Origin: Butyrivibrio sp. AE2015
GTDB taxonomy: Bacteria; Bacillota; Clostridia; Lachnospirales; Lachnospiraceae
Length of the DNA: 64,000 nt
Assembly (NCBI RefSeq): GCF_000420825.1
Contig: NZ_ATVR01000003.1
Span: 124,001 to 188,000 of the forward strand
Reading direction: 5' to 3'
This document shows positions 1-8,883 of the stretch, one piece after another. The notes under the pieces were generated by a model. It saw nothing but the letters and a program-made list of their open reading frames with translations, was not told where the DNA came from and did not search any database. Each line of letters starts with the position of its first letter. Within the stretch, counting starts at the first letter, position 1. A program made the translations under genes and the position numbers.

Positions 1-1
1 T

Positions 2-913
2 ACAGAGCTTCAAAATGTGTCTTTTTGCCTGGCCAACAATCATATAATGGATTACGGCGAAAAGGGGCTAGATAGTACTATTTCCTTTTTAGGAGCTGAT
101 AGATGCCTTGGAGCGGGTGATGATTGCTATAAAGAACTCATTGTTTCTGATAAAAATGGTGAACATACCATTGCTATTCTTGCAGTCGCAGAGAACGGAT
201 TTGGATGCGAAGATGCAGAAAACGGTTATGGATATGCTTGGTTTAACAGCCACAAATTTTGGAACAAGCTTGATGAGCTAAAAGGGAAGTATAATTCACT
301 TGTGGTAATATCTCACGCTGGCCTTGAAGATACAAATTTACCACTTCCTGAAATCAGAGAACATTATAAGAGATACATAGATCATGGCGCAGATGTGGTC
401 ATAGCGCACCATCCACATGTTATTCAGGGAAAAGAAGTATACAAAGGTAAGGATATATATTATAGTCTTGGGAATGCTGTTTTCGAGCAGCTTGACACAG
501 GAATTCCATATAATCCTGAAAGTATTGCAGTTGAACTCGAAGTAGATGGTACAAAGACGACAAGCAGAGTGATTCCTCTTAAGTATGAAGATGGAATACT
601 TAAGAAAGATGAATCAGCTTTCATATTGTATGATAAGGCCTGTTCTCTATTGGAAGATGAGAGTAAGTATCAGGCTGAAGCTGATAAAGTCTGTCTTGAC
701 TTCTATGCTAAAATCTATAGGAACTATTACGCGAGTATATTTGGACGTCAAAATAAATTAAAAAACCTGGTAATGTCAATTATGTATCTTTTTGGCAAGG
801 ATATATTTGATGAGAGCATGCTCTTTCATAATCTCTTTATAGAAACCCATTATTGGTGCGTTAAGAGAGCATTACAGCTAAAGAGGAGAAGGCTTACAAC
901 TAATGAAAATTGA
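2..913 (+). CDS. CapA-family metallophosphatase-like protein (5' partial)
   Basis: The C-terminal part of a CapA/PgsA-type protein, a calcineurin-like fold often found in capsule and poly-gamma-glutamate loci. The reading frame is open to the left window edge, so the true start lies outside; the GTG at 17 is probably internal. Visible motifs are LANNHIMDYG near the start (the Asn-His metal-site block), SHAGLE, then GADVVIAHHPHVIQG and YYSLGN, which are the usual CapA blocks. The C-terminal 100 residues are basic and have no motif I recognise. It overlaps the next gene by 11 bp. A role in surface polymer assembly is inferred from family and location; the substrate is unknown. Confidence 0.85.
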   Translation, partial: TELQNVSFCLANNHIMDYGEKGLDSTISFLGADRCLGAGDDCYKELIVSDKNGEHTIAILAVAENGFGCEDAENGYGYAWFNSHKFWNKLDELKGKYNSLVVISHAGLEDTNLPLPEIREHYKRYIDHGADVVIAHHPHVIQGKEVYKGKDIYYSLGNAVFEQLDTGIPYNPESIAVELEVDGTKTTSRVIPLKYEDGILKKDESAFILYDKACSLLEDESKYQAEADKVCLDFYAKIYRNYYASIFGRQNKLKNLVMSIMYLFGKDIFDESMLFHNLFIETHYWCVKRALQLKRRRLTTNEN

Positions 914-1814
914 GAAGTTATATGAAGCTACTTTGAGCACAAATGAAAATACCATCAATAAGCTTCACTATAAAATAAATAAAGCTCTTGTTAATCTCTT
1001 TTACCCAAGATTTGGTAAATGTGGGTATGGGCTTGATGACAAGCACAATGTAATTATCTCCCTTACCAGTTATCCGGCCAGGATTGATACGATTTATCTT
1101 ACCATCAGAACTCTTCTGAATCAGACATATAAGCCTAAGGGCGTATATCTGTGGCTTTCTGATGATCAGTTTCCTGAAAGAAAAAAGAGTCTCCCTGATT
1201 CACTTTTGGAACTGCAGAAGTATGGACTGAGCATAAAGTTTTGTGATAATCTGTATCCTCATAAAAAGTACTATTATACTATGCTTGAAAATCCTGATTC
1301 CGCTGTTGTAACTGTTGATGACGATGTATTTTACCCGGAAAACATGTTACAGAGACTTGCTGAAACAGCTGAAAAGTATCCTGATACTGTCTGCTGCTAC
1401 TGGGCGCATAGAGTTCATCCCGGAAATGATGCAGAGTCACTTTCTTATGATAAATGGAATTTGGAAAAAGAGGGATATGAACCGTCATATGGTATAATTC
1501 CAACCGGAGTAGGAGGAGTATTATATCCACCACATTGTTTAGCTCAGGAAGGCTTTGATAAAGAGGCCATCAGAGAATGTGCTCTTAGGACAGATGATCT
1601 GTGGCTTAAGGCAATGTCTGTCTTGAATCACAAAAAGGCAGTCCGTGTAGGTATTCCGGCCAAGATACCTTTTGCTATAGTTAAGACTCAGAAAACAGGT
1701 CTTTACTACGAAAATGTCAATCATAACAACAGCGCAGATTCATGGGAAAAGATAATCAAAAAATATCCCAAGTGCGCGGAGATACTTATAAATGAAAATG
1801 ATACAGAAGATTAA
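903..1814 (+). CDS. GT-A type glycosyltransferase
   Basis: A 303-residue cytosolic protein. Residues about 48-100 (VIISLTSYPARIDTIYLTIR, then LLNQTYKP and LWLSDDQFP) and the metal-binding DDD in VTVDDDVFYP near residue 138 fit a GT-A glycosyltransferase of a type common in Gram-positive capsule loci. It starts inside the end of the capA-like gene, with an AGGAG-like site about 10 bp upstream, and overlaps the next gene by 23 bp, so it is translationally coupled on both sides. Donor and acceptor cannot be read from the sequence. Confidence 0.75.
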   Translation: MKIEKLYEATLSTNENTINKLHYKINKALVNLFYPRFGKCGYGLDDKHNVIISLTSYPARIDTIYLTIRTLLNQTYKPKGVYLWLSDDQFPERKKSLPDSLLELQKYGLSIKFCDNLYPHKKYYYTMLENPDSAVVTVDDDVFYPENMLQRLAETAEKYPDTVCCYWAHRVHPGNDAESLSYDKWNLEKEGYEPSYGIIPTGVGGVLYPPHCLAQEGFDKEAIRECALRTDDLWLKAMSVLNHKKAVRVGIPAKIPFAIVKTQKTGLYYENVNHNNSADSWEKIIKKYPKCAEILINENDTED

Positions 1815-3051
1815 GCAAATAGATTTAAATATACTTGATATTCTTCTTTTTTTATCACTACTTTTACAGGATGTGGGAACATGGGGATTTCTTCCCCTCA
1901 ATGCCTTTCAGATACTGATCCTTTTGATGGGACTTGTCATGGGAGTGCAGATTATTCTTGGCAAAAAGAAGATAGTAGTTCCATACAAAGTGCTGATAAT
2001 TCTTGCATATATGGGCCTTATAACAGCGCTTCATTATTTCGATTTTGAAGCTGTTAAATACTTTGGATATACTTGCATATCCTTCTGTGTTTTGGCACTT
2101 TATTACCTCTATGAAGATAATAAAGAGAAGATTCTTGGAATTATATATGTAGTGGCAGCAGTGCTGGCAATCTACGGATTATTACAAGAAGCGGGATATA
2201 TGTTAAATATGCCCTTTTTGTATTTTCCATCAAAGCTTGGCTGGCACCGCTTTTATGAGACAGAGATTGGCGGTGGGTTCATTGCTCTCTATTCTTTTTA
2301 TGGGGAGCCGGCGCATTTGGCAAGTGTATTCTGCGCAGGAATCCTTTTGGGAACACACAGAGATAAAGAAACGCATAAGGGATATGCATTTGCTAATCCA
2401 GTTGTAACAGCACTGATTTTTATAGCTACGCTTTTGACCGGATCGGCGACGGTTTATCTGGGACTTTTGATCACTGTTGTTGCAGTGCTTCTTAACCTTA
2501 ATATTGCTAATAAGTACAAGATTGGGCTCTTTACTTCTTTTGCAGTAGTGATCATAGCTGCATTTATTGTGTTGGATGATCTTTATCAGAAGATAATTGT
2601 GGACAGATTCCTGGGGCTTGCAAAAGAGTACTACATTGTTGGAAACGCGACGGTATATGCGATCATTTCTAACCTTAGAGTTGCCATTGCCAAAATGATG
2701 CAGGGACATATCTTTGGAACAGGTTTTGATTCTCACAGATATTCTTATCCACAGATGGTCGATCAGATGTATGGAGCTGGTGCACCCTATATCAATGGTG
2801 AGGATGCAGCATCAATTTTTACAAGAGTGTTTTCTGATTTTGGAATCGCAGGACTCCTGATAACAATTGTGTATCTGATGAAGAAATTGGTAGATGGTGT
2901 TAAAGCTAATGACTACATACTGATCACTATGACAATTGTCTTTGTAATTCAGGGGATACGCGACGGTAGTTATACGAACATCATGCTGATGATGCCTTTT
3001 GTATTTATGCTTTATTCGGAGCATATAACTGGCAGTCAGCTGAAAAGATAG
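1792..3051 (+). CDS. O-antigen polymerase/ligase-like membrane protein (Wzy-like 1)
   Basis: A 419-residue polytopic membrane protein with about 10-12 hydrophobic segments. The pattern is that of Wzy/WaaL-type polysaccharide polymerases: many helices with one long hydrophilic loop near residues 295-340 carrying GTGFDSHRYSYPQM, where these families place functional Arg/His residues. An earlier loop holds FYGEPAHLASVF. The ATG lies in the tail of the upstream transferase. Polymerase function is assigned from topology and context, because these proteins diverge too far for motif proof. It would act in the plasma membrane on polyprenyl-linked repeat units. Confidence 0.65.
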   Translation: MKMIQKIKQIDLNILDILLFLSLLLQDVGTWGFLPLNAFQILILLMGLVMGVQIILGKKKIVVPYKVLIILAYMGLITALHYFDFEAVKYFGYTCISFCVLALYYLYEDNKEKILGIIYVVAAVLAIYGLLQEAGYMLNMPFLYFPSKLGWHRFYETEIGGGFIALYSFYGEPAHLASVFCAGILLGTHRDKETHKGYAFANPVVTALIFIATLLTGSATVYLGLLITVVAVLLNLNIANKYKIGLFTSFAVVIIAAFIVLDDLYQKIIVDRFLGLAKEYYIVGNATVYAIISNLRVAIAKMMQGHIFGTGFDSHRYSYPQMVDQMYGAGAPYINGEDAASIFTRVFSDFGIAGLLITIVYLMKKLVDGVKANDYILITMTIVFVIQGIRDGSYTNIMLMMPFVFMLYSEHITGSQLKR

Positions 3052-3065
3052 ATTGGTTAACGCAT

Positions 3066-4019
3066 ATGATATCTATAATAGTTCCTGTTTATAATGTTGA
3101 AAACTACGCACGAAAGTGCATAGAGTCCCTTATAAGTCAGACATATAAAGATATAGAGATTATTTTGGTGGACGATGGTTCTACTGATAGCAGTGGGGCA
3201 ATTTGTGATGAATATGCACAAAAAGATAATAGAATAAAAGTAATCCACAAAGAAAATGGCGGATTGTCAGATGCAAGAAATGCCGGACTTGACATTGCCA
3301 GTGGCGATTACATAGGCTTTGTGGATAGTGATGACTACATAGATGAGCATATGTATGGACACCTCTATGATATATTAGTTGATAATAATGCTGATATGTC
3401 GGTTTGCGATTTCTTGGAAGTAAGTGACACTGATGATGCTAAAGATGCTCAATCAGAAAGTAAGATAGAAATCATAGAAGATAAGGACGTTTACAAGCTT
3501 GTTACTTCGTTTAACACTGCTGACATAACTGCTTGGAATAAATTATATAAACGCGATATCTTTTCAGATTATAGATTTGAAAAGGGGAGATTACATGAAG
3601 ATCAGTGGGCGATACCTTATGTGGTCTCAAAGTGTAATAGAATTGTAAAGAGCAGTGCTAAGTTGTATTATTATGTGACCAGAAACGATTCTATATCTAA
3701 GACCAGGCTTTCACCTAAGAGAATGTGGGATCTATTAGATGCTTTGAGCAATTCATGTGGCTTTTTTAAAGATAAAAGGTTATATGATGAGCAGAATATA
3801 GAGGCTCACAATCTTTGTAATCAAATAATGGATTTTTATGAGAACGCCTGTGACTTTTTTGATGAACCTATAGGAATCAAAAAGGAGTTGCATGATTATT
3901 TTAAAAAATCAATGCAGCTGAACAGTAACGTGTTTTCTTTTAAACAGGTTGTATATAATAGTTTTATGCTATTCCCACAGATAGGAATCGTTATAAAAAA
4001 GATAAGAGAGAGAATGTAA
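3066..4019 (+). CDS. Glycosyltransferase family 2
   Basis: A 317-residue GT2 enzyme. The N-terminal GT-A domain shows SIIVPVYNVENYARKCI, the nucleotide-binding VDDGSTDSS, the acceptor-side ENGGLSDARNAGL and the metal-binding FVDSDDYI. The AWNKLYKR and GRLHEDQWAIPYV blocks follow near residues 158-185, typical of EpsJ/CpsI-like transferases. The stop codon overlaps the start of the ABC permease gene (TAATG), so transfer and export genes are coupled here. The sugar is unknown. Confidence 0.9.
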   Translation: MISIIVPVYNVENYARKCIESLISQTYKDIEIILVDDGSTDSSGAICDEYAQKDNRIKVIHKENGGLSDARNAGLDIASGDYIGFVDSDDYIDEHMYGHLYDILVDNNADMSVCDFLEVSDTDDAKDAQSESKIEIIEDKDVYKLVTSFNTADITAWNKLYKRDIFSDYRFEKGRLHEDQWAIPYVVSKCNRIVKSSAKLYYYVTRNDSISKTRLSPKRMWDLLDALSNSCGFFKDKRLYDEQNIEAHNLCNQIMDFYENACDFFDEPIGIKKELHDYFKKSMQLNSNVFSFKQVVYNSFMLFPQIGIVIKKIRERM

Positions 4020-4861
4020 TGGAATCAAATTGGACAAAGATAATCAAACCAAAAACAGGATGGTTTGAAATAAATATAAAAGAGTTATTCAGATATAAAG
4101 ATTTAATATTCTTATTTGTTAAGAGGAATTTTTCAGTTCAATACAAACAGACAATTTTAGGACCCTTATGGTTTATTATTAATCCACTTTTGACGACACT
4201 TATGTTTACTTTGGTGTTCGGTTCAATGGCTGGTTTCTCAACAAGTGGTGTTCCACAGTTTGCATTTTACCTTTGCAGTACAGCCTTATGGCAGTACTTT
4301 TCATCATGTCTGACACAGACATCTACAACTTTCACTTCTAATGAGAACATTTTTGGTAAAGTGTATTTTCCGCGTCTGACAATGCCTATTGCAACAGTGT
4401 TGTTTTCACTAATTAATTTTGTGGTTATATTTACAGTTTCTATTATAGTTAACATTTATTACTGTGTTACAGGTCAGAATGTTGTCATATCCTGGTATTT
4501 TCTGCTTGTTCCGGTTCTTGTTTTTCAGACGGCTCTATTGGGGCTTGGTACCGGGATAATAATATCATCCCTTACTACCAAGTATAGAGACCTGGCTGTG
4601 CTCGTAAGTTTTGGTGTTACTCTTTGGATGTATGGCACACCTGTTGTCTATGATCTTAGTATCGTTAAAGGCGCTTTTGCCAAAGTTATCATGCTTAATC
4701 CAATGACACCTATCATGAATAATTTCAGATATGCAGTTTTGGGATGCGGAAACTTTGAAGTGAGTTATTGGGTAGTCAGCTGGATAACAACGATAGTTGT
4801 ACTAATGGCAGGAATTCTTCTCTTTAACAGAGTAGAAAAAACATTTATGGATACAGTATAA
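4019..4861 (+). CDS. wzm: ABC-2 polysaccharide export permease, copy 1
   Basis: A 280-residue permease with six predicted helices. It has the Wzm/TagG amphipathic entry segment LFVKRNFSVQYKQTILGPLW near residues 35-55 and the cytoplasmic GKVYFPRLTMP coupling motif near 117. It would form the membrane channel that exports a completed polyprenyl-linked glycan with the ATPase encoded 10 bp downstream. A paralogue with the same motifs lies at 29354-30202. The family assignment is firm; the exported polymer is not known. Confidence 0.92.
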   Translation: MESNWTKIIKPKTGWFEINIKELFRYKDLIFLFVKRNFSVQYKQTILGPLWFIINPLLTTLMFTLVFGSMAGFSTSGVPQFAFYLCSTALWQYFSSCLTQTSTTFTSNENIFGKVYFPRLTMPIATVLFSLINFVVIFTVSIIVNIYYCVTGQNVVISWYFLLVPVLVFQTALLGLGTGIIISSLTTKYRDLAVLVSFGVTLWMYGTPVVYDLSIVKGAFAKVIMLNPMTPIMNNFRYAVLGCGNFEVSYWVVSWITTIVVLMAGILLFNRVEKTFMDTV

Positions 4862-4871
4862 GGATAAATAT

Positions 4872-6152
4872 ATGTCAGAAGTAGTTATAAAAATAGAAAA
4901 CTTAAAGAAAAAATATCGACTTGGAACAATAGGCGGAACTACCCTTTCAGCAGAGCTTCAGTCCTGGTGGGCCGGTATAAGGGGTAAGGAAGATCCCAAT
5001 ATGAAGATTGGGCTGGATAAAAGTAAATACGGTGATGAGTTTTATGCGCTTGAAGGGATAGACCTTGAGATACACAAAGGTGAAGCCGTTGGTATTATTG
5101 GACACAATGGTGCCGGGAAATCAACACTTTTAAAGATTCTTTCCCAGGTAACTGCCCCAACAGAAGGATTGATCAAGATTAAGGGCCGAGTATCCAGTAT
5201 GCTTGAAGTTGGCACCGGATTTCACAAGGAATTGACCGGTAGAGAAAACATCTACATGAATGGCGCGGTTCTTGGTATGACAAAAAAAGAAGTTGACTCC
5301 AAGATTGAGGATATCATTGATTTCTCTGAGTGCCGTGATTTTATAGACACTCCTGTTAAAAGATACTCCTCAGGTATGTATGTAAAGCTTGCCTTTGCTG
5401 TGGCAGCTTATCTTGATGCTGAGATAATGGTCATGGATGAAGTTCTGGCTGTTGGTGATGTTAAGTTCCAGAAAAAATGTCTTGGAAAAATGGATGATGC
5501 TGCGCATACAGAGGGTAAAACGGTTCTGTATGTAAGTCATAACATGACAACTATAAGACAGCTCTGTACAAGATGTATTGTTCTTAATCATGGAAAAGTA
5601 GTATTTGATGGTGACGTTGAAAAAGCAATACAGGTTTACATGGAGCAGGGCGCTGTGGAGATGAAGAGTTTTTATGACCTTAAAGATTCCAAGAGACCTT
5701 CGCTTGATCATGGCAGAACACTTCATGTGAACTCCCTTGAATTCATAAATAAGACTGCGCCTTCATATCGCAATGATGAAAAGGTTGTCTTTGAGGTGAA
5801 CTTTACATCCAATATCGATATAGATGATCTGAGAATCTACTATACAGTATTAGACGAAGAAGGAAAGATTGTTGGAACAGTGCAATCAGATGTTATTTGT
5901 AGTCCAAGAAAAGGGGAGACAAGAACATGTACCATGGAAATGGATGTGTCCAATTTTGTAGAAGGCACGTATTCATTCTTACTTGATATGTATTCATCAA
6001 GTGGCATGGGGGCTCACTTGAGCTATGATCATCCTTTGGATTATATTTATTTTGAAATCGCAGAAAGTGCAGAACAGGATACTATTTTCTGGCAAAAGCG
6101 ATATTTTGGTAGTATACGACTTAATGGTTTGAAGTGCATAGGATGTACTTAA
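4872..6152 (+). CDS. wzt: ABC polysaccharide export ATPase with C-terminal glycan-recognition domain, copy 1
   Basis: A 426-residue Wzt-type ATPase. Walker A (GHNGAGKST) is near residue 76, the signature YSSGM near 163, Walker B (IMVMDEVLAVGD) near 185 and the H-loop SHNM near 222. The roughly 50-residue insert before the core strand (with LQSWWAGIRG) is usual for the family. Residues about 285-420 form a beta-rich C-terminal domain of the kind that binds the chain's terminal modification in Wzt proteins. Compared with the second copy at 30231, the nucleotide-binding domain is closely similar but this C-terminal domain is not, which suggests a different cargo. Confidence 0.93.
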   Translation: MSEVVIKIENLKKKYRLGTIGGTTLSAELQSWWAGIRGKEDPNMKIGLDKSKYGDEFYALEGIDLEIHKGEAVGIIGHNGAGKSTLLKILSQVTAPTEGLIKIKGRVSSMLEVGTGFHKELTGRENIYMNGAVLGMTKKEVDSKIEDIIDFSECRDFIDTPVKRYSSGMYVKLAFAVAAYLDAEIMVMDEVLAVGDVKFQKKCLGKMDDAAHTEGKTVLYVSHNMTTIRQLCTRCIVLNHGKVVFDGDVEKAIQVYMEQGAVEMKSFYDLKDSKRPSLDHGRTLHVNSLEFINKTAPSYRNDEKVVFEVNFTSNIDIDDLRIYYTVLDEEGKIVGTVQSDVICSPRKGETRTCTMEMDVSNFVEGTYSFLLDMYSSSGMGAHLSYDHPLDYIYFEIAESAEQDTIFWQKRYFGSIRLNGLKCIGCT

Positions 6153-6179
6153 ATATTCTGTTATGGAGATAAGCTGGTA

Positions 6180-7130
6180 ATGAAAGTAAAATTTGTTGAT
6201 TCGTTTTTTGCCAGGGAGCAGACAATGGGCGTTCTCAATGAATTATTTGAGAATGTTGAAATATCGGATGACCCTGATTTCGTGTTTTGCTCAGTGGATT
6301 ACAAGGCTGAGCATATGAATTATGATTGTCCAAGAATCATGGTCATAGGAGAAAATATTGTTCCGGATTTTAATTGCATTGACTATGCTGTTGGCTTTAA
6401 CTACATGAACTTTGAAGACAGGTATTTGAGAGTTCCTCTCTATAATTTTTATTTAGATGATTATAAATTGGCCATAAGGCGGCATATTGATTATAAAAGG
6501 GACGATAATAAAAAGTTTTGCAATTTTGTATATTCCAATGGTAGAAATGCAATACCTGAAAGGGACAGCTTTTTTGCTGATTTATCTAAGTACAAGCAGG
6601 TTGATTCTGGTGGCAGGCATCTCAATAATATTGGAGGTCCTGTTGACGATAAGAGGGAATTTCAAAAGCAGTATAAATTCTCTATAGCATTTGAAAATGC
6701 TGTATCAAGGGGATATACGACAGAAAAAATAATTCAGGCATTTTCTGCCGGAACTATTCCGATTTATTATGGTAATCCTTTGGTTGCAAAAGAGTTTAAT
6801 TCAAAGGCTTTTATCAATTGTCATGAATACAGAAGTTTTGATGAAGTTATAGAAAAAGTAAAAGAATTGGATAATGATCCTGATTTATACGATAGTATGA
6901 TGAGAGAACCTATATTTACGGATATTGATGAAAGGCAAGATCCTTTGAAAGATTATCGTAAGTTTATCTATAACATTTGTAGTCAGGAATCAGATAAGGC
7001 TATTAGAAGATGTGATGACTGTTGGGGTGGAAAGATACAGCGCGAGAAAAAAAGGTGCTATAGATTTCTGACATCTACAGAAGGAAATGGTTTAAAAGCT
7101 CGAGTTATAAGAAAGCTTACAGAGATATGA
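6180..7130 (+). CDS. GT10 alpha-1,3/4-fucosyltransferase-like protein
   Basis: A 316-residue protein with the GT10 donor-binding core near residues 165-205: SIAFENAVSRGYTTEKI, then PIYYGNP and a downstream FNSKAFINCHEY. Known GT10 enzymes transfer L-fucose from GDP-fucose, usually to GlcNAc. No GDP-fucose synthesis genes (gmd, fcl) are seen in this window, so the donor must come from elsewhere or the enzyme uses another sugar. The C-terminus is basic and may associate with membrane. It overlaps the upstream end of the next reading frame. Confidence 0.85.
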   Translation: MKVKFVDSFFAREQTMGVLNELFENVEISDDPDFVFCSVDYKAEHMNYDCPRIMVIGENIVPDFNCIDYAVGFNYMNFEDRYLRVPLYNFYLDDYKLAIRRHIDYKRDDNKKFCNFVYSNGRNAIPERDSFFADLSKYKQVDSGGRHLNNIGGPVDDKREFQKQYKFSIAFENAVSRGYTTEKIIQAFSAGTIPIYYGNPLVAKEFNSKAFINCHEYRSFDEVIEKVKELDNDPDLYDSMMREPIFTDIDERQDPLKDYRKFIYNICSQESDKAIRRCDDCWGGKIQREKKRCYRFLTSTEGNGLKARVIRKLTEI

Positions 7131-7153
7131 CTTTAGCTTTAAGAGGAGATTTA

Positions 7154-8158
7154 ATGGATAGGTTTGATGTGCCTGTAGTTCTATTTACTTTTAAGAGAAT
7201 TATTCCCACCAGAATGGTTATGGAAGTAATTGCTAAAGTGAAGCCGACTAGCCTCTATATCTTTGCTGATGGAGCAAGGAATTCTGTTGAAGGTGAGAAT
7301 GAAAAAGTTTTAGAAGTAAGAGAATATATAAAAAAAGCTATCGATTGGGATTGTGAAAAGAATATATTTTTTTCAGAGTTTAATAAGGGATGTGACAGGA
7401 ATATCCGTGAAGGCTTAGATAAAGTTTTTTCTGAGAAGGAGAGAGCAATAGTTCTGGAAGACGATGCTGTTCCTACTGAGAGCTTTTTCTATTATTGCAG
7501 GGAGTTACTTGATAGATATCAAGAGGATAAGAGGATTCAGTTTATAGGCGGATATAATGCAGTGGGTAATGACAGTAAAATATCCGGAAGTTATGCATTT
7601 TCTAAAACACCGCCTATGAATGGCGCGATTGCGACATGGGCTGACAGATGGAATAATTGCGATTTTGATCTTAAGAATTGGCCTGAGAATAAGAGAAAGA
7701 ATAGATTTGACAGCTTGTATTTTTCTGGCGAACTTAGAAAGAGATATATTGAGTATTTTGAGCTTTCATATGAGAAGAAGTCCACTGCCTGGGATTATAT
7801 TTTCCTGCATGATATGCTTGATAAAGACAGATTTGGAATAGTACCAAAAAATAACCTGGTCACAAGTTACGGCTTTATGGATGGAGCGTATCATCCACAG
7901 AGGAAAGATGAGACTGAACGATTTAAAGAAATGATGACAGCTTCTGAAATCGAAGAGGTTTATCCTATAAAAGCTTACCCGGAAGTAACGAGGAATGAAG
8001 CTTATGACAGGATGAGGCAGGATAAGCTTCTTGCAGTTAGGGGGAGCTTTATTAAGCGCCGTATTCTTGATGTGTATTTGTTAATCAAAAATGTTGCATA
8101 TAATAAGTTACCAAGAAAACATTGGAATATGTTAAAAAAGATAATTGTTAGGAAATAA
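7154..8158 (+). CDS. Glycosyltransferase, HlpA-like GT-A family
   Basis: A 334-residue GT-A protein. VPVVLFTFKR opens the fold, SEFNKGCDRNIREGL is the acceptor-side block and VLEDDAVPT carries the metal-binding acidic residues; TAWDYIFLHDM lies near residue 205. The ATG at 7154 is preferred to the in-frame ATG at 7127 because AAGAGGAG sits 5 bp upstream of it and the N-terminus then begins at the first strand. It resembles sequences often annotated as haemolytic-protein-like (HlpA) glycosyltransferases. The donor sugar is unknown. Confidence 0.75.
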   Translation: MDRFDVPVVLFTFKRIIPTRMVMEVIAKVKPTSLYIFADGARNSVEGENEKVLEVREYIKKAIDWDCEKNIFFSEFNKGCDRNIREGLDKVFSEKERAIVLEDDAVPTESFFYYCRELLDRYQEDKRIQFIGGYNAVGNDSKISGSYAFSKTPPMNGAIATWADRWNNCDFDLKNWPENKRKNRFDSLYFSGELRKRYIEYFELSYEKKSTAWDYIFLHDMLDKDRFGIVPKNNLVTSYGFMDGAYHPQRKDETERFKEMMTASEIEEVYPIKAYPEVTRNEAYDRMRQDKLLAVRGSFIKRRILDVYLLIKNVAYNKLPRKHWNMLKKIIVRK

Positions 8159-8160
8159 AA

Positions 8161-8883
8161 ATGCTTATTATCATTACCGGGACAATATCACCAGATACAA
8201 ACGTTGGGCAGTTGACGATTCGCGACTCATCTGAAAGATTAAGGCAGTATGTGGATGCTCTTAAAGCTTTAATTGAGCAGAAGCCAGATGCTACTATAAT
8301 ATTCTGTGACAATAGCGGATATGATATGCAGAAACTGAATGAACTTAAGAAAATAGCTTCTGCTAATGATGTTTGTTTGGAACTGCTTAGTTATACCGCT
8401 GATAGTAAGAAAGTAGTTAAATATGGTAAGGGATATGGAGAAGGCGAGATAATAAAATATGTTATCGATAATAGCCGGTATATAACGGATGACGAGTACA
8501 TAGTCAAGATAACCGGGCGACTAGTGGTCGATAACATATCAGATATATTGAGAAAGCTAAAAAGGGATAGGATATATTTCAATATTCCTAATATTCATCG
8601 AAGAGATATATTTGATACGAGGCTTTATGCTATGCCTTTGAAAACATATAAGAAGTTCTTTTTAGATAAATACAAAAAAGTGGATGATAATGGCGGATAT
8701 TATCTTGAGCATGTATTTAGAGATGTTGTTATAAATAACAAGCTTGAATCAACTAATTTCCCCTGTTATCCGCGTATAGTCGGAAAAAGTGGGACTGGTG
8801 GAATAAGTTATGAATACACTGAATGGAAATGTAAGATAAGGGATATACTCAGTGTTTTTAACTTTTACGGAAAAACAAAATGA
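8161..8883 (+). CDS. Conserved polysaccharide-locus protein, putative glycosyltransferase
   Basis: A 240-residue soluble protein starting 2 bp after the preceding stop. The most distinctive block is YGKGYGEGEIIKYVIDNS followed by YIVKITGRLVV near residues 90-122. This arrangement occurs in small proteins of surface-polysaccharide loci that look like stripped-down GT-A transferases. There is no clear DxD, so catalysis cannot be claimed. The last four bases overlap the next gene. Confidence 0.5.
   Translation: MLIIITGTISPDTNVGQLTIRDSSERLRQYVDALKALIEQKPDATIIFCDNSGYDMQKLNELKKIASANDVCLELLSYTADSKKVVKYGKGYGEGEIIKYVIDNSRYITDDEYIVKITGRLVVDNISDILRKLKRDRIYFNIPNIHRRDIFDTRLYAMPLKTYKKFFLDKYKKVDDNGGYYLEHVFRDVVINNKLESTNFPCYPRIVGKSGTGGISYEYTEWKCKIRDILSVFNFYGKTK

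Noticed and set aside
2230..2736. 168-codon open frame on the minus strand
   Set aside because: It lies entirely inside the Wzy-like 1 gene, has no ribosome site and reads as a low-complexity shadow of that gene.
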